The notes under the pieces are model-generated. The model did not search any database. It was not told where the DNA came from and worked only from the letters and a program-made list of their open reading frames with translations. Made by a program: the position numbers and the translations under genes. From positions 1-17,740 of the forward strand of contig UQSH01000037.1 in the NCBI GenBank assembly GCA_900543795.1: DNA of 17,740 bases, read 5' to 3'. Within the stretch, counting starts at the first letter, position 1, and each line of letters begins with the position of its first letter. Below, in pieces: positions 7,465-15,074 of the stretch. The DNA comes from an uncultured Oscillospiraceae bacterium (GTDB lineage: Bacteria > Bacillota > Clostridia > Oscillospirales > Acutalibacteraceae).

Positions 7465-7496
7465 AATGCCGCAGAAGGAAGAGCTCCTGCGGCATT
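7465..7496. terminator. Strong hairpin between convergent genes
   Basis: AATGCCGCAG (7465-7474) and CTGCGGCATT (7487-7496) are perfect 10-bp inverted copies. Toward + the hairpin is followed by CAGCGTTTTTCGTTTC, and toward minus by TCATTGTTG. It is a probable bidirectional or first-stage terminator downstream of aspartokinase. Confidence 0.55.
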
Positions 7497-7531
7497 CAGC
7501 GTTTTTCGTTTCTTGAAGTATTTAAGTATGA

Positions 7532-8740
7532 TTAATCATTCGGCATAAATGCGTTATGAACGGCGGAGACTGCTCTGTCTGCCTCATCTGCATCAATAAT
7601 AACTGAAATTTTAATTTCCGAGGTTGAAATCATTTGAATATTGATGTTGTGTGCATAAAGAGCCTCAAACATTTTTGAAGCGGTTCCGGGATGTGATTCC
7701 ATGCCTGCGCCAACGATGGAAACCTTTGCAACATTTGTTGAGCATTTGATTTCCTTATCGTCAATATCGCTCATTTCCTTTAAGAGCTCAATAGCAACAG
7801 GGCCGTTATCCTTTGAAACGGTAAAGGTTAAATCCTTTGTTCCGTCTCTGCCGACAGATTGAAGAATAATATCAACATTGATATTTTTTTGAGCAAGCTT
7901 TGCAAAAATTCTGAAAGCAACTCCGGGATTATCATTTAAACCAACAACTGATATAAGCGCAACATCCTTATCCTTTGTTACACCTCTGATAAGCATTTTT
8001 TCCATTTTTACCTTCTCCTTAACAATAGTTCCCGGAATGGGATTTAATGATGAAAGAACCTCAAGTTCAACAGAATATTTTTTAGCCATTTCAACCGAGC
8101 GGTTGTTAAGCACCTGTGCACCGAGCGTTGCAAGCTCAAGCATTTCGTCATAGGTTATTTCTTCAAGCTTTCTTGCGCCCTTAACCTTACGAGGATCGGC
8201 AGTATAAACACCCTCAACATCCGTAAATATCTGGCATTTATCTGCATGGAGGGAAGCGGCAATTGCAACTGCCGAGGTATCGGAGCCGCCTCTGCCGAGC
8301 GTTGTTAAATCGTCGTAACGGTTAATACCCTGAAAGCCTGCAACAACAACGATATTGTGCTTTGCAATTTCCGCTTGCAGTCTGTTTGTTTTTATATTTT
8401 TAATTCGTGCAGAGCCGTAAACCGAATTAGTGTTGAAGCCTGCCTGCCAGCCTAAAAGAGAAATCACGGGGAAGCCGAGCTTCTCTATTGCCATTGCAAG
8501 AAGAGAAATTGAAATTTGCTCTCCTGCCGCTAAAAGCTGGTCCATTTCTCGCTTTGCGGCGTTTGGATTGATTTCGCGAGCCTTTTCAATCAAATCGTCC
8601 GTTGTGTCGCCCTGAGCGGAAACAACAACAACAACATCGTTTCCTGCCTTATAGGTGTCGGTAACAATGCGTGCAACATTCATTACCCTTGCGGCGTCTG
8701 CAACGGAAGATCCGCCGAATTTCTGAACAATAAGCGCCAT
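7532..8740 (-). CDS. lysC: Aspartate kinase
   Basis: A 402-residue cytoplasmic enzyme that phosphorylates L-aspartate with ATP, the first step to lysine, threonine, methionine and diaminopimelate. The N-terminal kinase domain has VQKFGGSSV at the start, the AAGEQIS segment (about 71-77), TLGRGGSDTSAVA (about 147-159) and FTDVEGVYTADPR. Two C-terminal ACT domains (about 265-400) would bind the feedback amino acid, with the signatures DNPGVAFRIF and SHPGTASKMFEAL. The length fits monofunctional class II aspartokinases. GGAGG lies about 10 bp before the ATG. The gene starts 19 bp after the homoserine dehydrogenase stop and is the last gene of the operon. Confidence 0.97.
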   Translation of the reverse strand: MALIVQKFGGSSVADAARVMNVARIVTDTYKAGNDVVVVVSAQGDTTDDLIEKAREINPNAAKREMDQLLAAGEQISISLLAMAIEKLGFPVISLLGWQAGFNTNSVYGSARIKNIKTNRLQAEIAKHNIVVVAGFQGINRYDDLTTLGRGGSDTSAVAIAASLHADKCQIFTDVEGVYTADPRKVKGARKLEEITYDEMLELATLGAQVLNNRSVEMAKKYSVELEVLSSLNPIPGTIVKEKVKMEKMLIRGVTKDKDVALISVVGLNDNPGVAFRIFAKLAQKNINVDIILQSVGRDGTKDLTFTVSKDNGPVAIELLKEMSDIDDKEIKCSTNVAKVSIVGAGMESHPGTASKMFEALYAHNINIQMISTSEIKISVIIDADEADRAVSAVHNAFMPND

Positions 8741-8759
8741 TTGAATAATATCCTCCGAA

Positions 8760-9977
8760 TTAATAATTTGTTACCTTGATTATATTAAGAGCATCAATGC
8801 CTTCAAGCTTTTTAAGAAGCTGATTTTCCGTCATTTCATCTGTTATAAATGCAATTTCATCAGACGGCTGACCTGCTCTTGAAAGGAATTTAACATTTGA
8901 AAAACGGCTTAAAGCCTCATTTTCAGAGATTTTTGCCCTAACATAGAAGGGCATTTCGATAGTTGCCTTATAATCAACAACATAATCCTCATCGCCTGCT
9001 CCCCAGCCGAAGATTTTTCTTCTTTCAATATGCTTTGCACAGTCCACCATATCGGCAACAACCGCCGATGCAGTAGGAAGCTTTCCTGCGCCTCTGCCGT
9101 AAAAGCAAACATCGCCAACGGCATCTCCCCTAACGAGAATAGCATTGAAAACATCTCTTACACTTGCAAGCTGGCTTCCGTTATAAACAACGGCAGGGCT
9201 AACAAATGCGGCAATGCTGTTTTCATCAATATATTTTATCTGACCGAGAAGCTTGATAACACCGTTTGCCGATGAAATATACGAAACATCTTCAAGAGTT
9301 ATATTTGAAATACCCTCTGTTTCAACCTGACTTGGATAAACATGCTTTCCGAAAGCAAGAGAAGCGAGAATACAAACCTTTCTGCACGCATCGTGCCCCT
9401 CAACATCTGCCGTTGGATCCTTTTCGGCATAGCCGTTATCCTGTGCAAGCTTCAAGGCATCCTCAAAGCTCATATCTTCTTCTATCATTTTAGTTAAAAT
9501 AAAGTTGGTTGTTCCGTTTAATATTCCGGCAACGCCCTCAATATTGTTTGCCGCAAGGCACTGTGCCATTGGGCGAATAATCGGAATACCGCCGCCGACG
9601 CTTGCTTCAAACAGATAATTTGTTCCGCTTTCCTTTGCGGCGGCAAGAAGCTCAAGGCCTTTCTGAGCAACAAGCTCCTTATTTGAAGTTACAACGGATT
9701 TTCCCGCTTTAAGAAGCTTCATCGTAAAATCAAAGGCAGGATTAACTCCGCCCATTGTTTCGGCAACAACCTTAACCTCGGGATCATTAAGAATATCGTT
9801 AAAATCCTTTGTGAACTGATTTTGATGGGGATCCTGCGGAAAATCACGCAAATCAAGAATATATTTAACTTCAAGCGCCTCGCCGCCGGTGCGCTTTGAA
9901 ATAACCTTGCTGTGAGACTCAATAACCTCAACAACTCCGCTTCCGACGGTTCCGTATCCCATAACTGCAACCTTCAT
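8760..9977 (-). CDS. hom: Homoserine dehydrogenase
   Basis: A 405-residue cytoplasmic enzyme that reduces aspartate semialdehyde to homoserine with NAD(P)H, at the branch to threonine and methionine. The Rossmann motif VMGYGTVGSGVVEVI opens the protein. The catalytic domain carries MGGVNPAF, TSNKELVA, GILNGTTNFILTKM and DPTADVEGHDACRK, which includes the expected catalytic Asp/Lys region. A C-terminal ACT domain (about 325-405) would mediate feedback. I chose the ATG at 9977 because AGGAGGT lies 6 bp before it and homologues begin MKVAVMGYG. A longer frame reaching 10067 overlaps the upstream gene and is not needed. It sits between the ACT protein (19-bp gap) and lysC (19-bp gap). Confidence 0.96.
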   Translation of the reverse strand: MKVAVMGYGTVGSGVVEVIESHSKVISKRTGGEALEVKYILDLRDFPQDPHQNQFTKDFNDILNDPEVKVVAETMGGVNPAFDFTMKLLKAGKSVVTSNKELVAQKGLELLAAAKESGTNYLFEASVGGGIPIIRPMAQCLAANNIEGVAGILNGTTNFILTKMIEEDMSFEDALKLAQDNGYAEKDPTADVEGHDACRKVCILASLAFGKHVYPSQVETEGISNITLEDVSYISSANGVIKLLGQIKYIDENSIAAFVSPAVVYNGSQLASVRDVFNAILVRGDAVGDVCFYGRGAGKLPTASAVVADMVDCAKHIERRKIFGWGAGDEDYVVDYKATIEMPFYVRAKISENEALSRFSNVKFLSRAGQPSDEIAFITDEMTENQLLKKLEGIDALNIIKVTNY

Positions 9978-9996
9978 ATTTTGACCTCCTACGGAA

Positions 9997-10431
9997 TTAA
10001 TTTTTAATTTCTGCGGATTTAACTCCTCCGAGCGTTTTAAGCTTTTCAACAAGCGTGTCTGCATCAACGGTCATTTCCGTTATTCTAACGGAAAGCAAAA
10101 CCCTTGCAATCCCGTTTTGCGGAACCTCCTGATTAATTGAAAGCACATTTGCTCCCACAAGATAAAGCTCGTTTGTTACGGCAGACAAAACACCCTTATT
10201 ATCTTTAAGCTTCAACGAAAGAGAAACCATTTCATCTGCATTTTCGGGGTTATATTCAAAAACTCCGTCTTTATATTTATAGTATGCAGATCTTGAAATG
10301 CCTGCCATTTTCGCCGCTTGGCTTGCATTTTGAGCCTCGCCCGATGCAAGCAGCTCCTTTGCGATTGCAACCTTTCTATACACCTCAGGGAGTATATCGG
10401 CGTTAACAAGCAGGTATTTAAGCTTTGCCAT
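9997..10431 (-). CDS. UPF0735 family ACT-domain protein (PheB-like)
   Basis: A 144-residue protein matching the UPF0735/PheB type. A helix-turn-helix-like segment, ASQAAKMAGISRSAYYKYKD (about residues 35-55), precedes an ACT domain with LKDNKGVLSAVTNELYLVGANV. Its biochemical role is not settled in general. The ACT domain suggests amino-acid sensing and the HTH-like part suggests nucleic-acid or regulatory contact. It is the promoter-proximal gene of the operon with hom and lysC, so a regulatory role in aspartate-family synthesis is plausible (inference). I place the start at 10431, with GGTGGTGG just upstream. In-frame GTG codons four and three codons earlier (10443 and 10440) are possible alternatives. 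Confidence 0.9.
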   Translation of the reverse strand: MAKLKYLLVNADILPEVYRKVAIAKELLASGEAQNASQAAKMAGISRSAYYKYKDGVFEYNPENADEMVSLSLKLKDNKGVLSAVTNELYLVGANVLSINQEVPQNGIARVLLSVRITEMTVDADTLVEKLKTLGGVKSAEIKN

Positions 10432-10481
10432 TTTGTCCACCACCCGCGTACAACTGTGTTACTGTGAAAAACACTTTTGAT

Positions 10482-10510
10482 ATAATAGCACATTATTCTT
10501 AAATATACAA
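10482..10510 (-). promoter_or_regulatory. Promoter of the ACT-hom-lysC operon
   Basis: On the minus strand, TTGTAT (10505-10510) and TATTAT (10482-10487) are separated by exactly 17 bp, with TGC just before the -10. They lie about 50 bp upstream of the ACT-protein start. The short leader leaves no room for a large riboswitch or T-box. Confidence 0.75.
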
Positions 10511-10550
10511 GAGAAAAATATAAATTTTTCAATTTATTTCTTGAATAAAG

Positions 10551-10580
10551 TTGATTATTGATTTATTATTAGTATAGAAT
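10551..10580 (+). promoter_or_regulatory. Likely promoter of the YtvI-like gene
   Basis: TTGATT (10551-10556) is followed by TATAGAAT; TAGAAT at 10575-10580 gives 18-bp spacing and TATAGA at 10573-10578 gives 16 bp. It is divergent from the aspartate-family operon promoter, with about 40 bp between the two -35 regions. Confidence 0.5.
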
Positions 10581-10611
10581 AAATTTATATAAAATATTAA
10601 GGAGAAAACAA

Positions 10612-11820
10612 ATGTCTGAAACAGTTGAAAAAAGACGGGCATTTTTAATTAACCTTGCATTTATTGCGGTTATACTTGCGCTTGTTTTTGTTTTTTTTAA
10701 ATACTTTTTTTGGGTAGCAGCACCGTTTTTACTCTCTTTCTTTTTTGCGGTTTTGCTTCAAAGGCCTCAACGCTGGCTTGATAAAAAAACGAAGCATAAA
10801 TGCCACACGCTTTGGTCTATTCTTCTTGTTTTGCTGACCATTGCAATAATCCTTGTTCCCGTTATTATAATTCTTTCAAAATTTTTTAAGCAGGTTGGAG
10901 GCTTTTTATCATATCTTGTTTCCCAACTTTCCGATTTTCCTGTGTTTATTCAGGATTTGCAAAACACCTTGCTGAAATTTTTAAGCTTCCTTCCCGATAA
11001 GCTCTACGGCTCCGTTTCCGAAAGCATAGTAAATGCGTTATCTGCACTTTCAAACGATTTTGATTTAAGTGCCTTTGGAATTGATTCCTCAACAATTAAA
11101 AGCACCATAACAACAGGCGTTACCGGAGTTTACAGCGTTGCCAAAAATGTTCCGAGCGTTATTATAGGTATTGTTATCGGCATTGTTGCTTGGATACTTT
11201 TCACTAAGGATTACGATAAAATTGTTGCTTTTATTAAGCTTCAGCTGCCCGACGGCAAAAAAAATCTTCTTGTTGAAATCAAGCAGGTTTTCTCTAACAC
11301 AATATTAAAAATGGTTCGTGCATACGGGCTGATTATGTTTATAACCTTCTGCGAGCTCTGCTTTGGCTTTACAATTTTAACGGCTCTCGGAATTATGAAC
11401 AACAGCTATATGGTTTTAATTGCAATTGCGATAGCGATATTTGATATTTTGCCCGTTGCAGGCTCCGGCGGAATACTTATTCCGTGGGCGTTAATTTCAA
11501 TGGTTACAGGAAACATTAAGCAGGGCATAGGATTGCTTGTTATCTATGCCGTAATAACTGTTATCCGCCAGTATCTTGAACCGAAAATCGTTGGCGATAC
11601 ACTCGGAGTTAATCCTATTATCACGCTTGCAGGGCTTTATTTTGGATTAAAGCTTTTCGGAGTTTTGGGAATGTTTATTGTTCCCATCTCTGTTATGACA
11701 CTCAAAGCATTTAACGACACAGGAAGAATTCACATTTGGAAGGCTCCCCACCCGATTGATGCAACGGAGGAAAAAAAGTCTCAAAAAAAGGAAAGGAAAA
11801 AGCTGTTTAAAAAACAGTAA
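10612..11820 (+). CDS. AI-2E family membrane protein, YtvI-like
   Basis: A 402-residue polytopic inner-membrane protein of the AI-2E transporter family (PF01594 type). Two hydrophobic helices lie near the N-terminus (about 12-50) and one at about 65-88. A long segment of about 90 residues follows, then a cluster of helices from about 178 to 365. The conserved part FDILPVAGSGGILIPWALI and the segment IRQYLEPKIVG closely resemble YtvI, a sporulation-associated membrane protein of Bacillus. Despite the family name, most members do not transport autoinducer-2, and the substrate here is unknown. The charged C-terminal tail is Lys-rich. AAGGAG precedes the start. The next gene begins 9 bp downstream. 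Confidence 0.9.
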   Translation: MSETVEKRRAFLINLAFIAVILALVFVFFKYFFWVAAPFLLSFFFAVLLQRPQRWLDKKTKHKCHTLWSILLVLLTIAIILVPVIIILSKFFKQVGGFLSYLVSQLSDFPVFIQDLQNTLLKFLSFLPDKLYGSVSESIVNALSALSNDFDLSAFGIDSSTIKSTITTGVTGVYSVAKNVPSVIIGIVIGIVAWILFTKDYDKIVAFIKLQLPDGKKNLLVEIKQVFSNTILKMVRAYGLIMFITFCELCFGFTILTALGIMNNSYMVLIAIAIAIFDILPVAGSGGILIPWALISMVTGNIKQGIGLLVIYAVITVIRQYLEPKIVGDTLGVNPIITLAGLYFGLKLFGVLGMFIVPISVMTLKAFNDTGRIHIWKAPHPIDATEEKKSQKKERKKLFKKQ

Positions 11821-11829
11821 TTAATCAAA

Positions 11830-13326
11830 ATGAAAAAAGCATTGAAAAACAAAAGGCAGGTTAATGCTGCCAACGCACTTCTTTTACTCGGTATTTTTCT
11901 TGCAGAAGCCATTCTGTGTTGGTTTTTCACAAACACGCACGACGATTATTTAACTGCAGGCTTAAAAACAGTTGCAGAGGCTTGGGATTATAGTATTCAT
12001 TACGGCAACGGCAGACTGCTCGGCAATTCATTTGTTGAACTGTTTTGCAACAGACATATACTGAACACACTTTTTAAATCCGCCTGCATATTTTTAATCA
12101 TCGCATTGCTTTCATACTGCTGCGGAAAATTCAGCAGAAAGAACTTAACTGTTTTCTTCTGCCTTGTAAACTGCCTGCCCATTTTATTTTACAGAGAGGT
12201 TTTTGTTTGGTCGCACGGCTTTTACAATTATGTTCCGCCCGTTGTTCTGATGCTGATTTCGTTATCAATTTTTAAAAGCATTTACGAAAATAAAAAAATC
12301 AACAAAGCGGTTGCATATCCATTGCTGATTATCTGCGGCTTTTCAGCACAGCTTTTCTCGGAAAACAGCACGGTTGTTAACATTGTGCTTGCAGGCATTA
12401 TTCTTCTTATTTTTATTATTGAAAAGAAAAAGACCGCACCGGTGCTGATAAATCTTTTTTCGGCAATTGCAGGTGCAGCGGTTATGGTTGCCGTTCCGAG
12501 AATATACAAGGTTACCCACGAAATGGATTTTTACAGAGGCTTCCTCGGCGGAGACTTGAACAGTATAATTGCTTCCGTTAAAGGAAACATCGGAAGAATA
12601 ATTAAATATATCGGAGATATGTATCCGCTTTGGATTCTCCTTTCGATAATAATTTTAATTGCTTTAAACAAGCGAAAAAGCAGATTGAGCAGTTTTTCAA
12701 GAATAGTCTTTAATGTTTTCTTTTCTCTTTCTTTTTTAATTTTCATTCCGAGAATACTGTTTTCCTACGGTATTATCGAGGACGAGACCTTTATATCAAA
12801 ATATGTTAATGCGGCTTTAATCGTTATTTATATTATTTTTGCACTTGCGGCGCTGATAATTCTTTTCACGAAGGACGAGTTAAAAAGCGCATTTATCTTT
12901 ATTCCGCTTGCGATAATATCTGTCGGCGAGCTGGTTATTGTTCATCCGATAGGATACAGATGCTTGTTTATAACATATATTCTGCTTACAATTCCCATAG
13001 TTGATTTAACAAACACGGTTTTAAAGGAATGTAAATCCGTCAAAAAGATTTTTTACACCGCAATAGTGCTTATCAGCGTGATTGCTTTTGCCGCTAATCT
13101 TTATCATTATTCAAGCATTAGCAGAATTAACGAGGTACGCATTGAATATGCACAGGAGCAAATTGAAGACGGAAAATACGATATTGAAATTATCAAGCTT
13201 CCTTATGAAAAATGGCTTTGGCTTCCGAACAAAAGCTATGCTTATAAATACACATTTAACCACGGAGACCCCGAGGAAATGACATTTTCTTATATCACAT
13301 ACGAGGAATATATAAACAAGCATTAA
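11830..13326 (+). CDS. Large polytopic membrane protein of unknown function (DUF6056-like)
   Basis: A 498-residue integral membrane protein with roughly ten to twelve hydrophobic helices and a short hydrophilic C-terminal domain (about 440-498). Near the N-terminus, just after the first helix, the segment THDDYLTAGL followed by YGNGRLLGN recalls the acidic and Arg-containing extracellular loop of GT-C-like glycan membrane enzymes and DUF6056 proteins. I do not recognise it with certainty and give no reaction. There is no clear Shine-Dalgarno before the ATG (TTAATCAAAATG). It starts 9 bp after the YtvI-like gene, so translation may be coupled. Base composition matches the right-hand block. Confidence 0.8.
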   Translation: MKKALKNKRQVNAANALLLLGIFLAEAILCWFFTNTHDDYLTAGLKTVAEAWDYSIHYGNGRLLGNSFVELFCNRHILNTLFKSACIFLIIALLSYCCGKFSRKNLTVFFCLVNCLPILFYREVFVWSHGFYNYVPPVVLMLISLSIFKSIYENKKINKAVAYPLLIICGFSAQLFSENSTVVNIVLAGIILLIFIIEKKKTAPVLINLFSAIAGAAVMVAVPRIYKVTHEMDFYRGFLGGDLNSIIASVKGNIGRIIKYIGDMYPLWILLSIIILIALNKRKSRLSSFSRIVFNVFFSLSFLIFIPRILFSYGIIEDETFISKYVNAALIVIYIIFALAALIILFTKDELKSAFIFIPLAIISVGELVIVHPIGYRCLFITYILLTIPIVDLTNTVLKECKSVKKIFYTAIVLISVIAFAANLYHYSSISRINEVRIEYAQEQIEDGKYDIEIIKLPYEKWLWLPNKSYAYKYTFNHGDPEEMTFSYITYEEYINKH

Positions 13327-13530
13327 TGCTGAATACACGCCGGCAGACTTCGAGAAACGGAGCTGAATTTCGTTTTCTTGCGAGTGGGAGCCGTACCTCG
13401 TCAAAACATATTACGCATAGAACAAAACAAAGTTTTGCAAATATGCTTCATATGTTTTTCCTCTTCCCAACAAACTAAAGTTTGTTGGGAGCCCTGATTT
13501 CTCGAACGAGCAAAAAGCGAAAAGTGCCCA
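13327..13530. other. Gene-free spacer with inverted repeats
   Basis: No credible gene is seen. It holds CAAAAC-AAA-GTTTTG (13423-13437) and a perfect 12-bp hairpin TCCCAACAAACT-AA-AGTTTGTTGGGA (13465-13490). Short frames on either strand here look fortuitous. The dense inverted repeats resemble a dispersed intergenic repeat, which a copy count in the genome would test. Confidence 0.45.
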
Positions 13531-13564
13531 AAAGCGGCTTGGATTCAATGTCCAAGCCGCTTTT
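13531..13564 (+). terminator. Terminator after the membrane-protein pair
   Basis: AAAGCGGCTTGGA (13531-13543) and TCCAAGCCGCTTT (13551-13563) form a perfect 13-bp stem with a 7-nt loop, followed by TTTT-like sequence. It is the first good terminator after the unknown membrane protein. Confidence 0.75.
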
Positions 13565-13628
13565 AAAATTTTAATTGATATAGTTTTATAACACTAATAT
13601 GAGCAAATCCTGTCTTTGCGAAATATCC

Positions 13629-13677
13629 GAACCGCATTATACTTCGGCACGGTTCAGACCGCTTTATCGACAGTCTG
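13629..13677. other. Two stacked stem-loops between terminators
   Basis: GAACCG (13629-13634) pairs with CGGTTC (13650-13655), and TCAGAC (about 13654-13659) pairs with GTCTGA (13673-13678). With the following terminator this gives three consecutive stem-loops. They could be part of a small RNA read on the + strand, but no convincing promoter is visible. Confidence 0.3.
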
Positions 13678-13707
13678 AAAAACGGGAGGCAGACGCCTCC
13701 CGTTTTT
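13678..13707. terminator. Bidirectional terminator beside thioredoxin
   Basis: AAAAACGGGAGGC (13678-13690) and GCCTCCCGTTTTT (13695-13707) form a 13-bp stem with loop AGAC. T runs follow in both directions. It ends the minus-strand run 13 bp after the thioredoxin stop and also faces the + strand. Confidence 0.9.
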
Positions 13708-13720
13708 TGTTATCTTATTT

Positions 13721-14032
13721 TTATTTATTTATAAAATTGATTAACTCATCCTTAGTTAAAAGTCCGATTGAAATATCAACGGTTTTTCCGTTTTTAATCA
13801 AGGCAAGAGTCGGTATGCTTTGGATTCCGAACATTGCGGCAAGCTGAGGCTCATCATCAACATTAACCTTGCAGAATTTTACATCCTCTGCTTCCTCTGC
13901 AACCTCGTCAACGATTGGCGACATCATTTGACAGGGACCGCACCAAACAGCCCAGAAATCAATAAGAACAGGCTTATCGGATTCCATAACCTCCTGCTTA
14001 AAATCAGCCTGAGTTAAATTTATAACAGACAT
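13721..14032 (-). CDS. trxA: Thioredoxin
   Basis: A 103-residue cytoplasmic dithiol protein that reduces disulfides in target proteins. The active site is WAVWCGPC at about 27-34, and the cis-proline loop is QSIPTLALIKNG at about 71-82. The length is typical. It starts 2 bp after the ferredoxin-thioredoxin reductase gene and its ribosome binding site (AAGGAGAAGG) lies inside the end of that gene. The adjacent reductase is its likely electron donor. A classical NADPH thioredoxin reductase is not in the window. Confidence 0.97.
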   Translation of the reverse strand: MSVINLTQADFKQEVMESDKPVLIDFWAVWCGPCQMMSPIVDEVAEEAEDVKFCKVNVDDEPQLAAMFGIQSIPTLALIKNGKTVDISIGLLTKDELINFINK

Positions 14033-14034
14033 AA

Positions 14035-14241
14035 TTATTCCTTCTCCTTTGACTTATAATAAAGCATACAGTGGCAAAAGCCCTCAAAATCGGGATCTGC
14101 TATCTGCCTTTTAAATTCCTCGCAGATACATTTATTTTCCTCCGTACGCTGAATACGGCAAGGGCAGTATCCGCCTGTTTTTTTCAGCCCTTCTTTTATT
14201 TTAGCAACCATTTCCTTATCGGGATTTAATTTAACCGCCAT
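14035..14241 (-). CDS. Ferredoxin-thioredoxin reductase catalytic-type protein
   Basis: A 68-residue Fe-S protein of the ferredoxin:thioredoxin reductase catalytic (beta) family. Its six cysteines form CPC (26-28), CIC (38-40) and CHC (56-58), followed by MLYY. In the family a [4Fe-4S] cluster next to a redox disulfide takes electrons one at a time from ferredoxin and reduces thioredoxin. The chloroplast enzyme is longer and spaced CPC-X16-CPC-X8-CHC; here it is CPC-X9-CIC-X15-CHC, the short form seen in anaerobes. No variable (alpha) subunit is encoded nearby. AGGAGG precedes the ATG. Thioredoxin follows after 2 bp, which strongly supports the partnership. Confidence 0.9.
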   Translation of the reverse strand: MAVKLNPDKEMVAKIKEGLKKTGGYCPCRIQRTEENKCICEEFKRQIADPDFEGFCHCMLYYKSKEKE

Positions 14242-14288
14242 AACGCCGCCTCCTGATTATATTATTAATCTGCATTTTAAAAATATGA

Positions 14289-15071
14289 TTACTTTTCGTA
14301 GGTTTGCAGGAATTCCTTTGTTCTCTCTTGAACCGGATGCTCAAACACCTGCTCAGGAGTTCCCTGTTCAAGAATAATTCCGCCATCCATAAATATGACC
14401 TTATCGGAAACATCACGGGCAAATTTCATTTCGTGAGTTACAATAACCATAGTCATATTATCTGCGGCAAGACCTTTTATAACCTTGAGTATTTCTCCGG
14501 TCAGCTCCGGATCAAGCGCAGAGGTTGGCTCGTCAAAAAACAGAACTCTCGGAGATAGGCAAAGCGCCCTTGCGATTGAAACACGCTGCTTTTGTCCGCC
14601 CGAAAGCTGACAGGGATAAGCGTCTCTTTTATCGGTTAAGCCAACCTTTTCAAGCAAAATCATTGCCTTTTCTTCGATTTCGGCAATTATCTGCTTTTTA
14701 TTTTCCTTATAATCGGATCTTTCCTTTGCAAGAAGCTTCGGAGCAAGAACAAGATTATCAAAAACGCTGTACTGCGGAAAAAGGTTGAAATCCTGAAAAA
14801 CAAGTCCGAAATTCAATCTGTTTTTTCTTATTTCCTTTTCGGAAAGCTTTTCCTTATCGGAGGCATCAAAAATAACATTTCCATCTACCGAAATAATGCC
14901 CTCATCGGCAGTTTCAAGGAAATTAAGGCAGCGAAGCAGAGTTGTTTTTCCGCTTCCCGAGGAGCCGATAACGGAAAGCACCTCGCCCTCTTCAATTGAA
15001 AAGGAAATGCCTTTGAGAACATTATTATTTCCAAAGCTTTTTTTAATATTGCTTATTTCTAAAATAGACAT
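14289..15071 (-). CDS. Polar amino-acid ABC transporter, ATP-binding protein
   Basis: A 260-residue cytoplasmic ATPase of the GlnQ/HisP type. It has Walker A GSSGSGKTT (about 36-44), a Q-loop (LVFQDFNLFPQ), the ABC signature LSGGQKQRVSIARAL, Walker B VLFFDEPTSALDPE and the H-loop VIVTHEM. It powers import of an amino acid bound by the lipoprotein encoded two genes upstream. It starts 3 bp after the permease stop, and its Shine-Dalgarno (GAAGGA) lies within the permease's last codons. A gap of 47 bp without a visible terminator separates it from the ferredoxin-thioredoxin reductase gene. Confidence 0.96.
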   Translation of the reverse strand: MSILEISNIKKSFGNNNVLKGISFSIEEGEVLSVIGSSGSGKTTLLRCLNFLETADEGIISVDGNVIFDASDKEKLSEKEIRKNRLNFGLVFQDFNLFPQYSVFDNLVLAPKLLAKERSDYKENKKQIIAEIEEKAMILLEKVGLTDKRDAYPCQLSGGQKQRVSIARALCLSPRVLFFDEPTSALDPELTGEILKVIKGLAADNMTMVIVTHEMKFARDVSDKVIFMDGGIILEQGTPEQVFEHPVQERTKEFLQTYEK

Positions 15072-15074
15072 AAT

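Noticed and set aside
9978..10067. N-terminal extension of homoserine dehydrogenase
   Set aside because: It overlaps the end of the ACT-protein gene, and a perfect AGGAGGT precedes the ATG at 9977, where the family's sequence begins.
13111..13404. 97-codon minus-strand frame at the end of the membrane-protein gene
   Set aside because: Most of it is antisense to the well-supported membrane-protein gene and it has no ribosome binding site. It is treated as fortuitous.
13327..13720. CRISPR array or tRNA in the stem-loop-rich spacer
   Set aside because: There are no regularly spaced direct repeats and no cloverleaf or CCA-type end.
13599..13847. 82-codon + strand frame running into thioredoxin
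   Set aside because: It crosses a strong terminator and is antisense to thioredoxin, with no recognisable protein features.
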